NCBI GenBank assembly: GCA_028023455.1
Contig: JAQFVV010000144.1
Span: forward strand, 370,001-434,000
Length of the DNA stretch: 64,000 nt
Source: Epiperipatus broadwayi
Lineage: Eukaryota > Onychophora > Udeonychophora > Euonychophora > Peripatidae
Direction of reading: 5' to 3'
Below the pieces are notes generated by a model. That model had not been told where the DNA came from, ran no database searches, and worked only from the letters and a program-made list of their open reading frames with translations. The translations under genes and the position numbers were made by a program. This document shows, piece by piece, positions 1-10,990 of this stretch; the stretch's first letter is position 1, and each line of letters begins with the position of its first letter.

Positions 1-488
1 GACTTGTGCTGTGTTAATGGTTTTCTGTTTCTATATTAAAAAATGAGATTGCAATCAAAACAAAAAGATTATACATTATCATTAGATTATTTTCAGTTTA
101 TAAAATCAACAAAATCTTCATTATTATTTATTTTAAAAATCTACAAAAATATTTATTTCTGTTAATATCTAACAAAATATGTTTTAAAAGTTTAAAATTT
201 TTGAATATTTATTACGATATTTTTATACATACCTATAAATCTATTATTATTATTTACTCATTAGTATAAGTAGGTTATTTACATAGAAGCTAAGATTCTA
301 AATACAGCTTTATATCATATTCACGTATTTCAAGTCAAAATAAGTTATTAATAATTTAAATTTCTTGATATCTAATAAATATAGTGAAATATGAAGGATA
401 TTAAGAAGAAACATGAATTGCATAACTTCGAAATCGCATTAAAATAATCCACATAAAACGAGACCCAGATGTATGTATATATGTCAAA

Positions 489-559
489 GTGTTGACCGGG
501 AAGCGAACCTGGGCCAGCTACTTGGAAGGCAGCTATGCTAACTGCTAGGCCAACAACGC
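489..559 (-). repeat. tRNA-Gly(TCC)-like sequence: SINE head or pseudogene
   Basis: The minus strand reads like tRNA-Gly with anticodon TCC: acceptor start GCGTTGT, A box TGGCCTAGCAG, anticodon loop CTTCCAA, B box GGTTCGCTTCC. The acceptor stem is imperfect: the 3' strand is CAACAC where CAACGC is expected, giving two mismatches. A decayed tRNA or the head of a tRNA-derived SINE is more likely than a working gene. Confidence 0.6.
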
Positions 560-809
560 TTGATTTTAATAGGTATTTTTCAATTATTTAAATTAATTGA
601 AAAATATTTTCACCATCTTAAAATAAAAAAAGAACCTTGACTTATATTAAAGAGTTTCATAATTTAGGCCTGCTTTATGACTGTTTTGCAGCAATGGACA
701 TTTGGTAGTCATGCATGTTACTCCGATTATGGTCATATTTATTTATTTACAATTTTTTAAAATTACCTTTCCTTTGCGAACTTTGGTGAGTATGATACAA
801 TAAGTGCAG

Positions 810-864
810 TTTGGACATGGATCAGGTGGAAGTTATGGTAACTATCAGAATAATACTAGGCAAG
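810..864 (+). pseudogene. Short Gly/Tyr/Asn-rich exon-like fragment (hnRNP A/B-like?)
   Basis: Fifty-five nt between an AG (taagtgcag) and a GT (caag|gtatat) read FGHGSGGSYGNYQNNTRQ, resembling the low-complexity tail of hnRNP A/B proteins (YGNYN.. patterns). After a frame change NGNSEGGYK follows at about 872-898 and then a stop. No neighbouring exons were found. Either a scrap of a processed pseudogene, a lone exon of a plus-strand gene leaving the window, or coincidence. Confidence 0.2.
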
Positions 865-1945
865 GTATATTATTAATGGCAACAGTGAGGGTGGATATAA
901 GTAAAGTAAAATGTTTTTAGGTTATAAGCAGATAGAAAATTTTTATTTCAGCTGCAAATAGACTAATTACTGCTTATTTTTTCGTTTTATTTATTAAATT
1001 TTTAATAGAAAAGATGCAAACTTCCATATATTTAAATTTTTAGCATGTCAAGCTGACAACTAGAACTTTATAATAATAATTTTCAATCACGTTATACATT
1101 TATACTTGTAGATTACTGTACAGGGAAAGATGACTCACAAAAAAAAAAAAAACCCTCTCCCGCTTCTTTTAAAAAATTATTTTTATTTTAGAAGAGTCAT
1201 ATGCTTTTTATAAATATCAAACATATTTTGTAATCATTGTCAAGGATTATATATTAGTATTTATATGAAAAAAAATAAATGAAGCTAATGTAATATTAAA
1301 AAAATATATTGTTGTGTCTTGCTACTAAAATAAAGAAAAATGGTTACTAACAATATATCATTATATTTACAGCTTTTTATCCTAGCTTATTTAGTTATGT
1401 TGATAAATAATATACATCTAGCAGCCATTCATAAACGAATATGGTCATTTCATTTCCAAGAGGAAAAAACTTCTAGAAATGAGTTTCGCGATTGCTATTC
1501 AAACCAATCTATGAAACACAAATACATTCACACGTAGAATATATGGATACAGAAAAGAATTTGATGGTAAATGAAAGGAGTCCCTTTGATTTCTTTTTAA
1601 GGCTTTAAAGAAAATAAGCAGAGTAAATTCCTAATGTCCACTTCATGCGTTCTTGATATTTGAAGCTGTTATTACTATGTGAGTATTCATATAGTAATGA
1701 ACATAAATCTGTTTCTCATCAACATGCATTGCAACAATAAGTTGAGAGTTTATTAACTTTTTATCTCTGAGATTAAAATCAAGAAATAATATATTTCTTT
1801 TTAGTTTTCTGATAATGGGTATGTGAATGATCTCTCCTTTTAAAATAAACATTTACAATCATGACAAACAAAACCAAATTATGGGCATTATTCCTAGGAG
1901 GCTGTAAAGGCAGGTAGCTATTGGTGACTGAAGGTAGGGGATACT

Positions 1946-2101
1946 AAGAGTTCCCTGATTGTAGACCCAAGCTACCATTTAATAACAATCTTTTATATAA
2001 GTACTTACAGCTACAGACCATTTAAAGAGTTCCCTGGTTGTAGACCCAAGCTACCATTTAATGACAATCTTTTATATAAGTACTTACAGCTACAGACTAC
2101 T
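1946..2101 (+). repeat. 78-bp tandem duplication inside LINE copy 1
   Basis: Two copies beginning aagagttccctgattgtaga and aagagttccctggttgtaga, spaced 78 bp and nearly identical. This is much younger than the surrounding decayed LINE. Confidence 0.8.
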
Positions 2102-2565
2102 TTCAAGTAAAGAAAGACTTATGATAGGGTATTGCTGAACTTTGTGAAATTAATTTTAAAAATAGACATGTACTCTACTACAAAGTCACAAATATTAGAA
2201 GCACAAATGGAATGGAATTTATTATAAATAAGAAATGGAAAAAAACAACTTTTATGATAATTGATAGTATATCCCACAAAGTGAAAAAAATTATTATTCA
2301 AATTAATGGTAGTTACCAAATGCAGATTACTGAGGTTTATGTCCTCAACAAATTATACTGTGAAAAAGTAGAGGATTTTTATACCGATATATAAAATGCT
2401 TTTAATCAGAACAAACAACATTTTAAAATTATTATGGAAGACTTTAATGCTAGAATTAGTAAATGATTGAAAGATGAAACTGCTGTGAGTAAATTTGGTT
2501 ATGATGATAGAACTGAAAGAGGCTACAGATTTGTAGAGTTTGCAGAAAAAGAAAAAAACTATATC

Positions 2566-2950
2566 AAACAGGTGAATCTCTCCATACAGTAGTGCCACCC
2601 TGTGCTAAGCAGAGTAATTAATGGATGCCAGAAAGCTTGTGCATAAAATCTCCATCTAGTGCCTACTCATCCAATATCCCCAGACTAGTTTCTGGCTTGT
2701 GACTTTCATCAGTGAGGAGCCTTAATCTGAGAGCACTGCACCTAGATCTTAGGATCTAATGCAACCCTCTAGCAGCCACCTTTTATCTCTACTTAACTAC
2801 AAAACTATGAGATGAAATTGACAAACACTGAACTCAGTTCAGCACCCATACATTTTGGTGACTTTGTTTACTCTGGTTAGCACAAGATGGCACTATTGTA
2901 TGGAGTTATGTGCTAGCATAAGAGATGGTGATCACGTGATGTTTAGTGGT
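2566..2950. mobile_element. Foldback/MITE family R1, copy A (inside LINE copy 1)
   Basis: Non-coding element beginning aaacaggtgaatctctccat and carrying the family words ggatgccagaa.gcttgtgc, ccaatatccccagactagtt and gagagcactgcacctagatc. The far end (ctctggttagcacaagatgg .. tattgtatggag) is a diverged inverted copy of the start. LINE coding sequence resumes at about 2960, so this is an insertion. Confidence 0.7.
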
Positions 2951-5037
2951 TTAAAAAACCTATATCATGAATTTTATTTTATTTTTTTGAAAAAAAATGT
3001 TAAACAAAAATGGACATGGAAACATCCAGAAGAACATCCATCAGAATTAGATTATATTTTGACTCTTAGAAAGTATGCTCTTAATAGAATCCATAGAGAA
3101 AGTGATCATTGATTAATGAGATGTAAGATATGTATTAATGCGAAATTAGAGAGACAAAACTTTTAAGAAAGTCAACATTAACACTTGATATTCTTAATCT
3201 TCAGAAACACTCCAATGAATTTAAATTAGAACTGCCAGATTATAAAGATAGTTTAAATTTACTGAAATAAATAAGATAACTGATACTCTAAACAACTGTG
3301 AAAAAGATAGCTAGTACAAAAACAACACTAATTTACCAGTAAAATTTCTAATGAGATAAGAGAATATATAAAGAAATGAAAGAATATAAAAAAAAATTTA
3401 AATGATCCATCAAGAAGAATATCTGTTTTGTAAATTGATACAAAAAAGAGTTAATAATGATATAAAAAATATAATTGTGAAATTGCAAGAAAAGCTAGAG
3501 AAGAGAATAAAAATCTCAAAATTGTACCACAATATGTTGATATTAGAAAGCAATTTCTACATTAAGAAGAAAAGATGAAACTATTATTTAAAAAAAAGAG
3601 ATGACATCATAAAATATGTGAAAGAGTTCTAAAAAGAAATATTTAGTAATAAAAAACGGAGCATCTATTAAAATTAATACATCTTCTGAATTAGCCAGTA
3701 TTTTAAATGAATTGAGATAAATAATTAAATTTATGAAAAAGAAAAATGCTCCAGGAAATAATAGAAATGTAATCAATATCTTAAAAGTTAGATGAAAAAA
3801 TAGAAAAATTGCTGGCAAACTTTTATACCAAATGGCTAAATGATAAAGATGTATTATATGATTGGAAGAATGCATTACTATTATTGATATTTAAGAAAGG
3901 TAATAAAGAAGATATTAGAAATTAGAGACCTGTGAGTTTTTATCCAGTTCTATATAAAATCTTTAACATAATTACATTTTATCTACAGTAAACTTTGGAT
4001 TTAACCAGCCAAAAGAATAATCTGGATTTAAAAATGGATTTAGTATACCAAGGACTGATTAAAGTTATAGAAAACACAAATGAATATGAAATGGCATTTC
4101 ATTCTCTAAGCATTTCTATGATTATTAAAGTATTGGATCATCAAGATATAGATCCAAGATATTGTCATTCTGAACAATATTTTCATCAAAATGTGACAAC
4201 AATGATTAGATTATGTGGTGACACTATGAGGATTAACATTTAGAAATGTGTGCATCAGAATTAATCTACATTTCCAAAACTTTTTACAGCAGTTTTACAA
4301 AAAGCATTATGAGGATTAGAATGGGAAGCTAAAAAAAAAATTCATCTAGATTTTGTAGATGTAGTTTTTGCAAATAATGTTTCAGAGTTTAAGGAAATAT
4401 TGCAAAAAATATCAACTGAAAATAAGAAAGGACTAAAGATAAATGCTAAAAAGACTAAATTAATATTCAGTGGATTAACTCAGAAGAAAAAAAATAAAGA
4501 TTGATAATCATAAATTAGAAGAAATTAACAGCTAAAAATTTTATGATTATTAACACATATAAAAATATAATATATGAAATAACTTACTATTAAAAGGAAA
4601 TATCTTTGTGTTTGAAAAGGAAGATTTTTAATAGACATGTTTCACCAATTCTTACTTTTGGATTTGAGACTTTATCACTTAACAGAAGAACAATAGAGGT
4701 CTCAAACCACTCAATGAAGTATGGAGAAATGTATTTTATAAATAACAAGAAAAGATCGATAATGAAATAAAAAAACAAACAGATATGACATCATTGGAAG
4801 AATTAAGACCCAAATAGTTGGACATATTGCTAGAAGAGATGATAATGGATGAATAGTTTGTTTTATATTGTATCTCAAGAGATTGTAAAAGTTTTAGAAA
4901 GAGACACATATGAAATAAGAAAGTTTGCTACTGTTTTATAAATAGGAGAAGCTATGGATCACAATTTCTGGTAAACTTGTAAAGTTGTTCATTCTGTAGT
5001 GGATAAATAATGTTTGAAAATGATGATAATGATAGAA

Positions 5038-6185
5038 CATGCTACTCCATTTTTTTGTTTATTTAATATTTTGGTTTCTTTCTGGAATACTTCAACATTA
5101 TGTTTAATTGTAGTTCTTCAATCTATTATACTGTCACATCTTTGTAGAACAAATGATGTATCATTATCATAAAAATAACATTAATCTTTTCTTATGCCAT
5201 ATTAATAATATTTTCTTGTTATTATTTTTTTAAATAACCCTTTTTACATTTTTATTTTGGGTTAATTAATTTTGTATGTTTTTGAAAAATTTTGGTTTGC
5301 TTTTTTTAAATATATATATATTGAACTGGGTTATTTTTTTAAATATATATATATATATTGAACTGGGTCTGCTCAAAGAGAAAGGTCTTCTTGCTAGGTT
5401 TAAAATACCTTGCAACTTTTAAAATCTATGGGAATGAACTGGCTCTTCATTTAGAGGTCCTTACCTTCGAATTTTTCAGATGCTTATTCTTAAAGGTTAC
5501 AGCCTTAGTAAATATTACTTAATATAATAATGTGCATTTAATAAAATTTATAATTATAAAGTAAGATAGAAAAATTAATGTATTGCTTATATATATATGA
5601 GAGAGAGAAAAAAAAAAAATATAGCTAAGTTCAGTTAAACAACCCAGAAGTAAAAGTATTTACAATTTGTTTAAGGTTTTAAGTAAATCTATAACTATAT
5701 TTTTCATTTGCAACATTTTCTAAATGCACTCTTTTGATATATCATCTTTTATAAATACATTAAGAATTCTAAATAATCATTTGCATCAGGCTATCGATTA
5801 TTATTCAATATTTTAACACAAATAGACCTTAAACTTATTTAAAATTCAGAAAACGTCACATAAGAAATTTCAATTGTAGTAATTTATTATGAATAAATAT
5901 TGAACTGTATTGATAAAGACATGTGAGGGCAAAGACCTGAGTTTACTGATGAAAGCTGGTTCTACCAGAAATGCGTCATAAAGATCATTTGCTTTTTTCC
6001 CATTAGTTTTTATCTGCATATTTTAAGTGTATGGGAAGACTGAAAGTGTATTAATATAATAAACTCAATTCATTATTTTTCAAGAGAAAATAATATATAT
6101 ATAAAAATGTTAAAATATTTATATTAAAAATTATATATGAGAAGTAATTTAATAACTATTAGATGAAATGCAACTCACGCATTAT
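5038..6185. other. No gene seen
   Basis: A/T-rich intergenic DNA. A small direct duplication at 5301-5368 consists of two units of (T)n-aaatatatatat-attgaactgggt. Nothing else supported. Confidence 0.5.
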
Positions 6186-6189
6186 GATT

Positions 6190-6560
6190 GTAATCACATC
6201 ACATGATTACCATTTCTTATGCTTGCTTATAACTGTTATCAAAACAGGCAAAACTCTCCATACCAGTAGTGCCACTCAGTGCAAGTCAGAGTAATCAATG
6301 GATGCCAGAAGGCTTGTGCATAAAATCCCTATTTAGTGCCTCCTTATCCAATATCCCCGGACTAGTTTTCAGATCTAGGTGCAGTGCTCTCAGATCCAAG
6401 GCTCCTCACTGATGAAAGCCACAAGCTGGAAATTAGTCTGGCGATATTGGATGAGTAGGTACTAGATAGGGATTTTATGACCAAGCCTTCTGGCATCCAT
6501 TGATTACTCTGGCTTGCACTGAGAGGCACTACTGGTATGGAAAGTTTTACCAGTTTTAAT
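6190..6560. mobile_element. Foldback family R1, copy B
   Basis: The two arms are plain: 6249-6366 forward (caaaactctccatacc .. actagttt) and about 6435-6555 in reverse orientation, joined by a core with gatctaggtgcagtgctctc. The left side also has catcacatgattaccatttc (6193-6214), a word shared with copies A and C. Confidence 0.75.
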
Positions 6561-6689
6561 TTAAGCACATACCAAATAAACATAAATAATTTGTCATTTA
6601 ATCACAGTAACACATTTTCCCATTTGTTCTTCTTTTCAATTATTAAATAATTAATAGTTGTGATTCGTACTTTCGATATTTGCACTTTG

Positions 6690-7480
6690 GATAGTCATAG
6701 GCATCCACATGAGCACCACCTCCAGTTAAATAATTGTACTTATATTATCCCCTTATAGACACATATATTTAGATACATATAAATGGTTATCAAGCTCTAC
6801 CTAATAATTGCATTGTTAAATCAACATCAGTGATGATCTTATTTTCTCTTCTCTTTATCCCATTAAAATGTATATATAACCAATCAAATCTTCTGGATTT
6901 GGTATGCAATTATCTAAAGCTTATCATAATTCTTGAACTTTCAAAGAGTGGCAAATTGTGGCAGCCTGAAGTAACATCTCTGAATCAATGCACGTGCTAC
7001 ATAGTGTCATAGTTCAGCTATTCACTACCAAGTCTTTAAGGTACTAGAGTAACTGGATTATGTATTCTACCATCATTTATTCATCTTTAATGATCTTCCT
7101 ATCATTACATAATCTTGAAAATTACTTAGAAACATTATTGTGACTCTTGACTTCAATGCCATATACAGTTTGAATAATTTCAAATATTTCAGTAGCACTT
7201 TTGCTCAATATAAAGCAAACTTTGATGCTAGCACATTGTTCCATTATGGGTTAAGAATTGAAAACACTCACATTTTAATCATAATTTTTAAGCACATTGT
7301 TCCATTATGGGTTAAGAATTGAAAACACTCACATTTTAATCATAACTTTTAATCCAATCATACTAGCATTTTTCTGATGATAATTAAAGTATATCACAAT
7401 ATAACATATGCATTGATTTTAAAATGATGTCACAAACTGCTTGCAGAAAAAATGGGTCATTCACTGGAACAATGTTTGTA
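6690..7480 (-). pseudogene. Possible Ty1/copia gag (UBN2-like) remnant
   Basis: The minus strand keeps one frame over roughly 600 nt with only scattered stops: SKSATEIFEII.TVYG, then MMVEYIIQLL.YLKDLVVNS, then LLQAATICHSLKVQEL, then TDVDLTMQLLGRA. The order and spacing resemble copia gag (SA.E.W..L...Y / .V..H...L..L...). No protease, integrase or LTR is seen nearby. The call is tentative; the long decayed frame is the firmer observation. Confidence 0.3.
7230..7351. repeat. 61-bp tandem duplication
   Basis: Two almost identical units starting agcacattgttccattatgg at 7230 and 7291. It disrupts the decayed minus-strand frame described here, so it arose after that frame lost function. Confidence 0.85.
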
Positions 7481-8575
7481 AATATATCTACTATAGTAGA
7501 TGTAAACATATCTTTGCTCCTGGATTATAAAGTTGAGGGCCCTATGATTCATAATCTTGAGACAGTTAATGATCATATCATATTTATACATTCAATCATC
7601 GTGTACTTTCTTATAAATCAATAATAGACAAATTGCCCATTGTGATAAAATTACATTAAAAAATCTTAAATTTGCTTGAGATTTTTTTTAAAGCAAGCTA
7701 GCAAAAAATGCTATACCTTAAAAATGCTTCAACAGATTTTAGAAATACAAAACTCTATAGTATTTTTTTTTTCATTCTTAAAGAAATAATATATTATTGT
7801 TATATGTAATAATCAGAATCAATAAATATTTTTTAAATGTATTTCTTACCGGGTATTTCACTATCACTCAGATGTGGCATTTGAAGACTCATTTTTCCAA
7901 GTTTTTACAAATGATTTGTAAATAAATTTTTGTTACATTTCTTCTCTTTTATAGAAATAAATAATTTTTTTACATTATAGATAAGAAATAAGATAATTTA
8001 CTACTCACTATAAATTTATATGAAATTAAATTTATGAATTTAAAAAATAAGTACAATATTTTAAAATATATGTTAAAAACTCAAAAGCTTTTAAATTTGA
8101 TTTAAAAACTTTTAATTACAAATCAGTCTTAAATTCTGACATAATGTATAGATTTGGAAAGAAAATACATTAAAATAAATTGAAATTTTATTTGAATAAA
8201 TATGTATGTATATTTTATGGGTAATAACTACTGTAATTTATTAATGATATTTTTAAATAAGACTTTTATTGCAGCATAATACTAGACATAGTTTGTTTTT
8301 TTTCTTTGTTTTTATAGCCAATATTCATATAATAATTTAAAACAGGAACTTTGAATAATATTTGTTAAGAATCATTTCATTTTAATTTCTAGTTTTTTTT
8401 TAAATAGTATACCTTAGTCAGGCAATTTGATTCCCATTATATAATTTGTCAAATGTACTTTAACACTAAAATTAAAAGCCTTTGTTATATTTCATTATCA
8501 TTTCAATCAGAAATTTTGAAAGATATAATAGCATTATGTGAGGTATTCCATAATTCTCCTCCATATATAATTTGA
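7481..8575. other. No gene seen
   Basis: A/T-rich sequence with poly-T runs and no interpretable frame; the 3' part of the LINE fragment at 8580-9430 may extend into it. Confidence 0.4.
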
Positions 8576-8579
8576 ATGG

Positions 8580-9430
8580 ATCATTTGATCGGCGGCGTAA
8601 TCTAATTTATTCATCATATTGGAGAAAGACTTAAGGATGATGACTATTTTTTTTTTGTGTTGTCTTTTTTGCTCCATATCTAAGATGTTATTATTGGTTA
8701 CAATTCATCACTGATTGTCTATTATTGACCTTTTTTTTTTGCAAGATAAATGCTGTTTCCTGTAAATAGTTGCTGGAATTATAAGCATTTTTCAATAGCA
8801 CTGCTGGGTATCTGTTTTTGTAATATTCATTAATGAAAACTCTTATTTTAGATATCACACTTGCAAACAGTCTTTCTTAACACTTTTCCATATTTGGCGA
8901 GATCTAAAATTTCTCTATTTTTATAGAATTTGCTCATGGCTGTTCTCGTTAGTGAAATTGTTCTGGCATTCTCTGACTACAATTTACATTATTGATTATT
9001 ATTGAATCCAAAATTTCAATTTATGTAAAACTTTAAAATCTAAGTTGAGTAGAATAATGGCATTTATCTATAATCATGACCTGGCTTTTAAAATATTATT
9101 ATGCTATTTACATTTTTTCATATTGATTTCTCAACAGCCAAAACAAAACAGCATATCTCAGTCTTTCAACCATATTGTATATAATAGTCTCATTGTAATC
9201 ATTAAAAAGAATAGAGTAAAATACTCATCTTTGTCTAATACCTACCCATATAGTCAATTCTGCTGATAAAGTTTTATCTATTTTTATTTTCAGGTAATGG
9301 AATTTGTATAAATTTTGGATTAATTGTACTTGATGTGAGGGTATCACCAGGCCCATGATTATCTCCTAAAACTATGTCTCCACATATTTTGCATTATTAT
9401 TACAAAAGTCTTTTATTTTTACAGTATATG
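8580..9430 (-). mobile_element. LINE reverse-transcriptase fragment, decayed
   Basis: The minus strand from about 9360 reads PSHQVQLIQNLY, IKIDKTLSAEL, GIRQR*VFYSILFN, matching the RT segment written P..L..LI.NLY / V.GVRQGC.LSP.LFN in many animal LINEs. Further on, RECQNNFTNENSHEQIL fits the later A...F..M..VL segment. Stops interrupt it and the 5' endonuclease part is absent. It is a different family from the RTE-like copies. Confidence 0.65.
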
Positions 9431-9941
9431 TAAAGTACAATTTTTCTATTTCTACCAATAAATTACAGTTTGTAAAATTTGTTATATGTGTATATAGTAT
9501 TCATGAAAATTTTTAGTTGTTTTTGAAACATTTTTGGAAAATTTGTACTACTCTCTATGTTCATTCACACTTCTAAATATATTATAAATTCTATAAATTC
9601 AAAATGGTTTTCGAGGTATCTTGTGCAATATGTTATGTAAGAAGTATTAATTGTATCTTACAAATAGTTTTTTTTTTTTAAGATTTGTATTGCATTAGTA
9701 GAAAATTACACAGGTAGCTTTTTATATTTAACTTGAAGTAGACTACAGATTACATTGGTGTCTACTGCTAAACAAAAAGTCCTTAGTCATGCAATAGTGC
9801 AGCTGACTCTAGATTCAAAATGAGCTAAATAAATTTAAAAATTCATTCAATAGATTTAAACTTTTCAGATAGCTATTCTTTAATGAACTCAAGAAACTAT
9901 TTGATATTGGTCAGTAAATGAATATCTAGCTATTCCTAACT
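9431..9941. other. No gene seen
   Basis: A/T-rich unique sequence between the LINE fragment and the 335-bp repeat cluster. Confidence 0.5.
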
Positions 9942-10990
9942 AATAAATAGTCTATTATTTATATAGCACAGACTGCATATGTAATATTATAAAGCAGAAA
10001 CAAAACACTAGTTATGCACATTTACGAATTTTCTTGCACCTGCCTGTGAGCATCAGTTTGAAAAGCATAAATGTATGCTTATGCTTATTAGAGCTTATTC
10101 ATAAATAAGCCAATCTTTGCTAACTGTGCTGAAATCAGGGCTTCCATCTATGATGTTCCTGAGTTATAAATTGTTAACTGAATTATACAAACCTATTCAT
10201 TATATAGCAGGAGAGATAAAATCTCATTTTTAACCACCTGTGGTTAGAAATACATAATAAATTTTGAATTTATTGTAATAAATAGTCTATTATTTATATA
10301 GCATTGATTGTGTATCTAATATTATAAAAAAGGAACAAAGCTCTGGTGGGCGTTTTTATGAATTTACATGTACTCACTTGTGAGTATTGATTTGAAAAGC
10401 ATAAGTGTAAGTCTATGCTTGTCTATATATAGGCTAATCTTTGCTCACCATGCTGAAATCAGAGTTTCATTCTATTGTGTATGTGAGTTATAAATTATTA
10501 ATTGAATTGTATAAATCAATTTATTCTGTAGTAAGAGAGAGATACAATCTCATTTTTGACCATATGTGATTTGAAATGCATATACTCATGGGGAAGTGCA
10601 TGTAAATTTGTAAAAGTACATGACCAGAGATTTGTTCCTTCTTTATAATATTACAAATGCAGTCTGCACTATAGAAATAATATACTATTTATTACAGTAA
10701 ATTCAAAATTTACTATGTATTTCTAATTACAGGTAGTTAAAATGAGATTTTATCTCTCTCTAGTTATAAAATGAATAGGTTTGTACAATCCAATTAGCAA
10801 TTTATAACACAAGCACACAATATACTGAAGCCCTGATTTCAGCGTGGCGAGCAAAGATTGGTTTAAATATGGATAAGCTCTAAGCATAAACAGACATGAT
10901 TTTCAAACTAATAATCAAGGGCAAATCCATGTAAATTCGTAAAAGTGCATGCTTGGAAGTTTGTTCCTTCTTTATACTATTCTTAATTAG
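9942..10990. repeat. Cluster R4: two direct and one inverted copy of a ~335-bp unit
   Basis: aataaatagtctattatttatatag starts at 9942 and again at 10277 (first 20 bases aataaatagtctattattta); both units carry gaaaagcataa, aatctttgct and tgctgaaatcag in the same order. From about 10595 to 10990 the same landmarks return in reverse order and complement (tgatttcagcg.ggcgagcaaag; actatttatta). No coding frame. Unassigned family. Confidence 0.8.

Larger units (their letters stand above)
1..1560. other. A+T-rich flank, no gene beyond the two scraps listed
   Basis: Apart from the tRNA-like element and the Gly-rich fragment I see only A/T-rich unique sequence and homopolymer runs. Sequence around 1470-1540 (agaaatgagtttcgcgattg) has a diverged relative at about 21240-21290, so it belongs to an interspersed repeat. 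Confidence 0.4.
1560..5037 (+). mobile_element. RTE-like LINE copy 1, decayed
   Basis: Non-LTR retrotransposon relic with endonuclease then reverse transcriptase in order. Endonuclease: FKIIMEDFNARIS from 2421 and KWTWKHPEEHPSELDYIL at about 3008-3061, then SDH. RT: IDPRYC at about 4150, IRLCGDTMRINI at 4208-4243, PKLFTAVLQ near 4275, FVDVVFANNVSEFKEILQ near 4353-4406 (the FADD box has become FVDV). The frame is broken by many stops and shifts, so it is dead. It ends in a GATGATAATGATAG-type tail, typical of RTE elements. The 1560-1850 block recurs before copy 2 (25930-26130), so it probably belongs to the 5' part. An unrelated foldback element is inserted at about 2566-2950, splitting the endonuclease. 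Confidence 0.8.

Noticed and set aside
9942-10990. CRISPR-like array
   Set aside because: Units are hundreds of bases long, one is inverted, and the DNA is eukaryotic.
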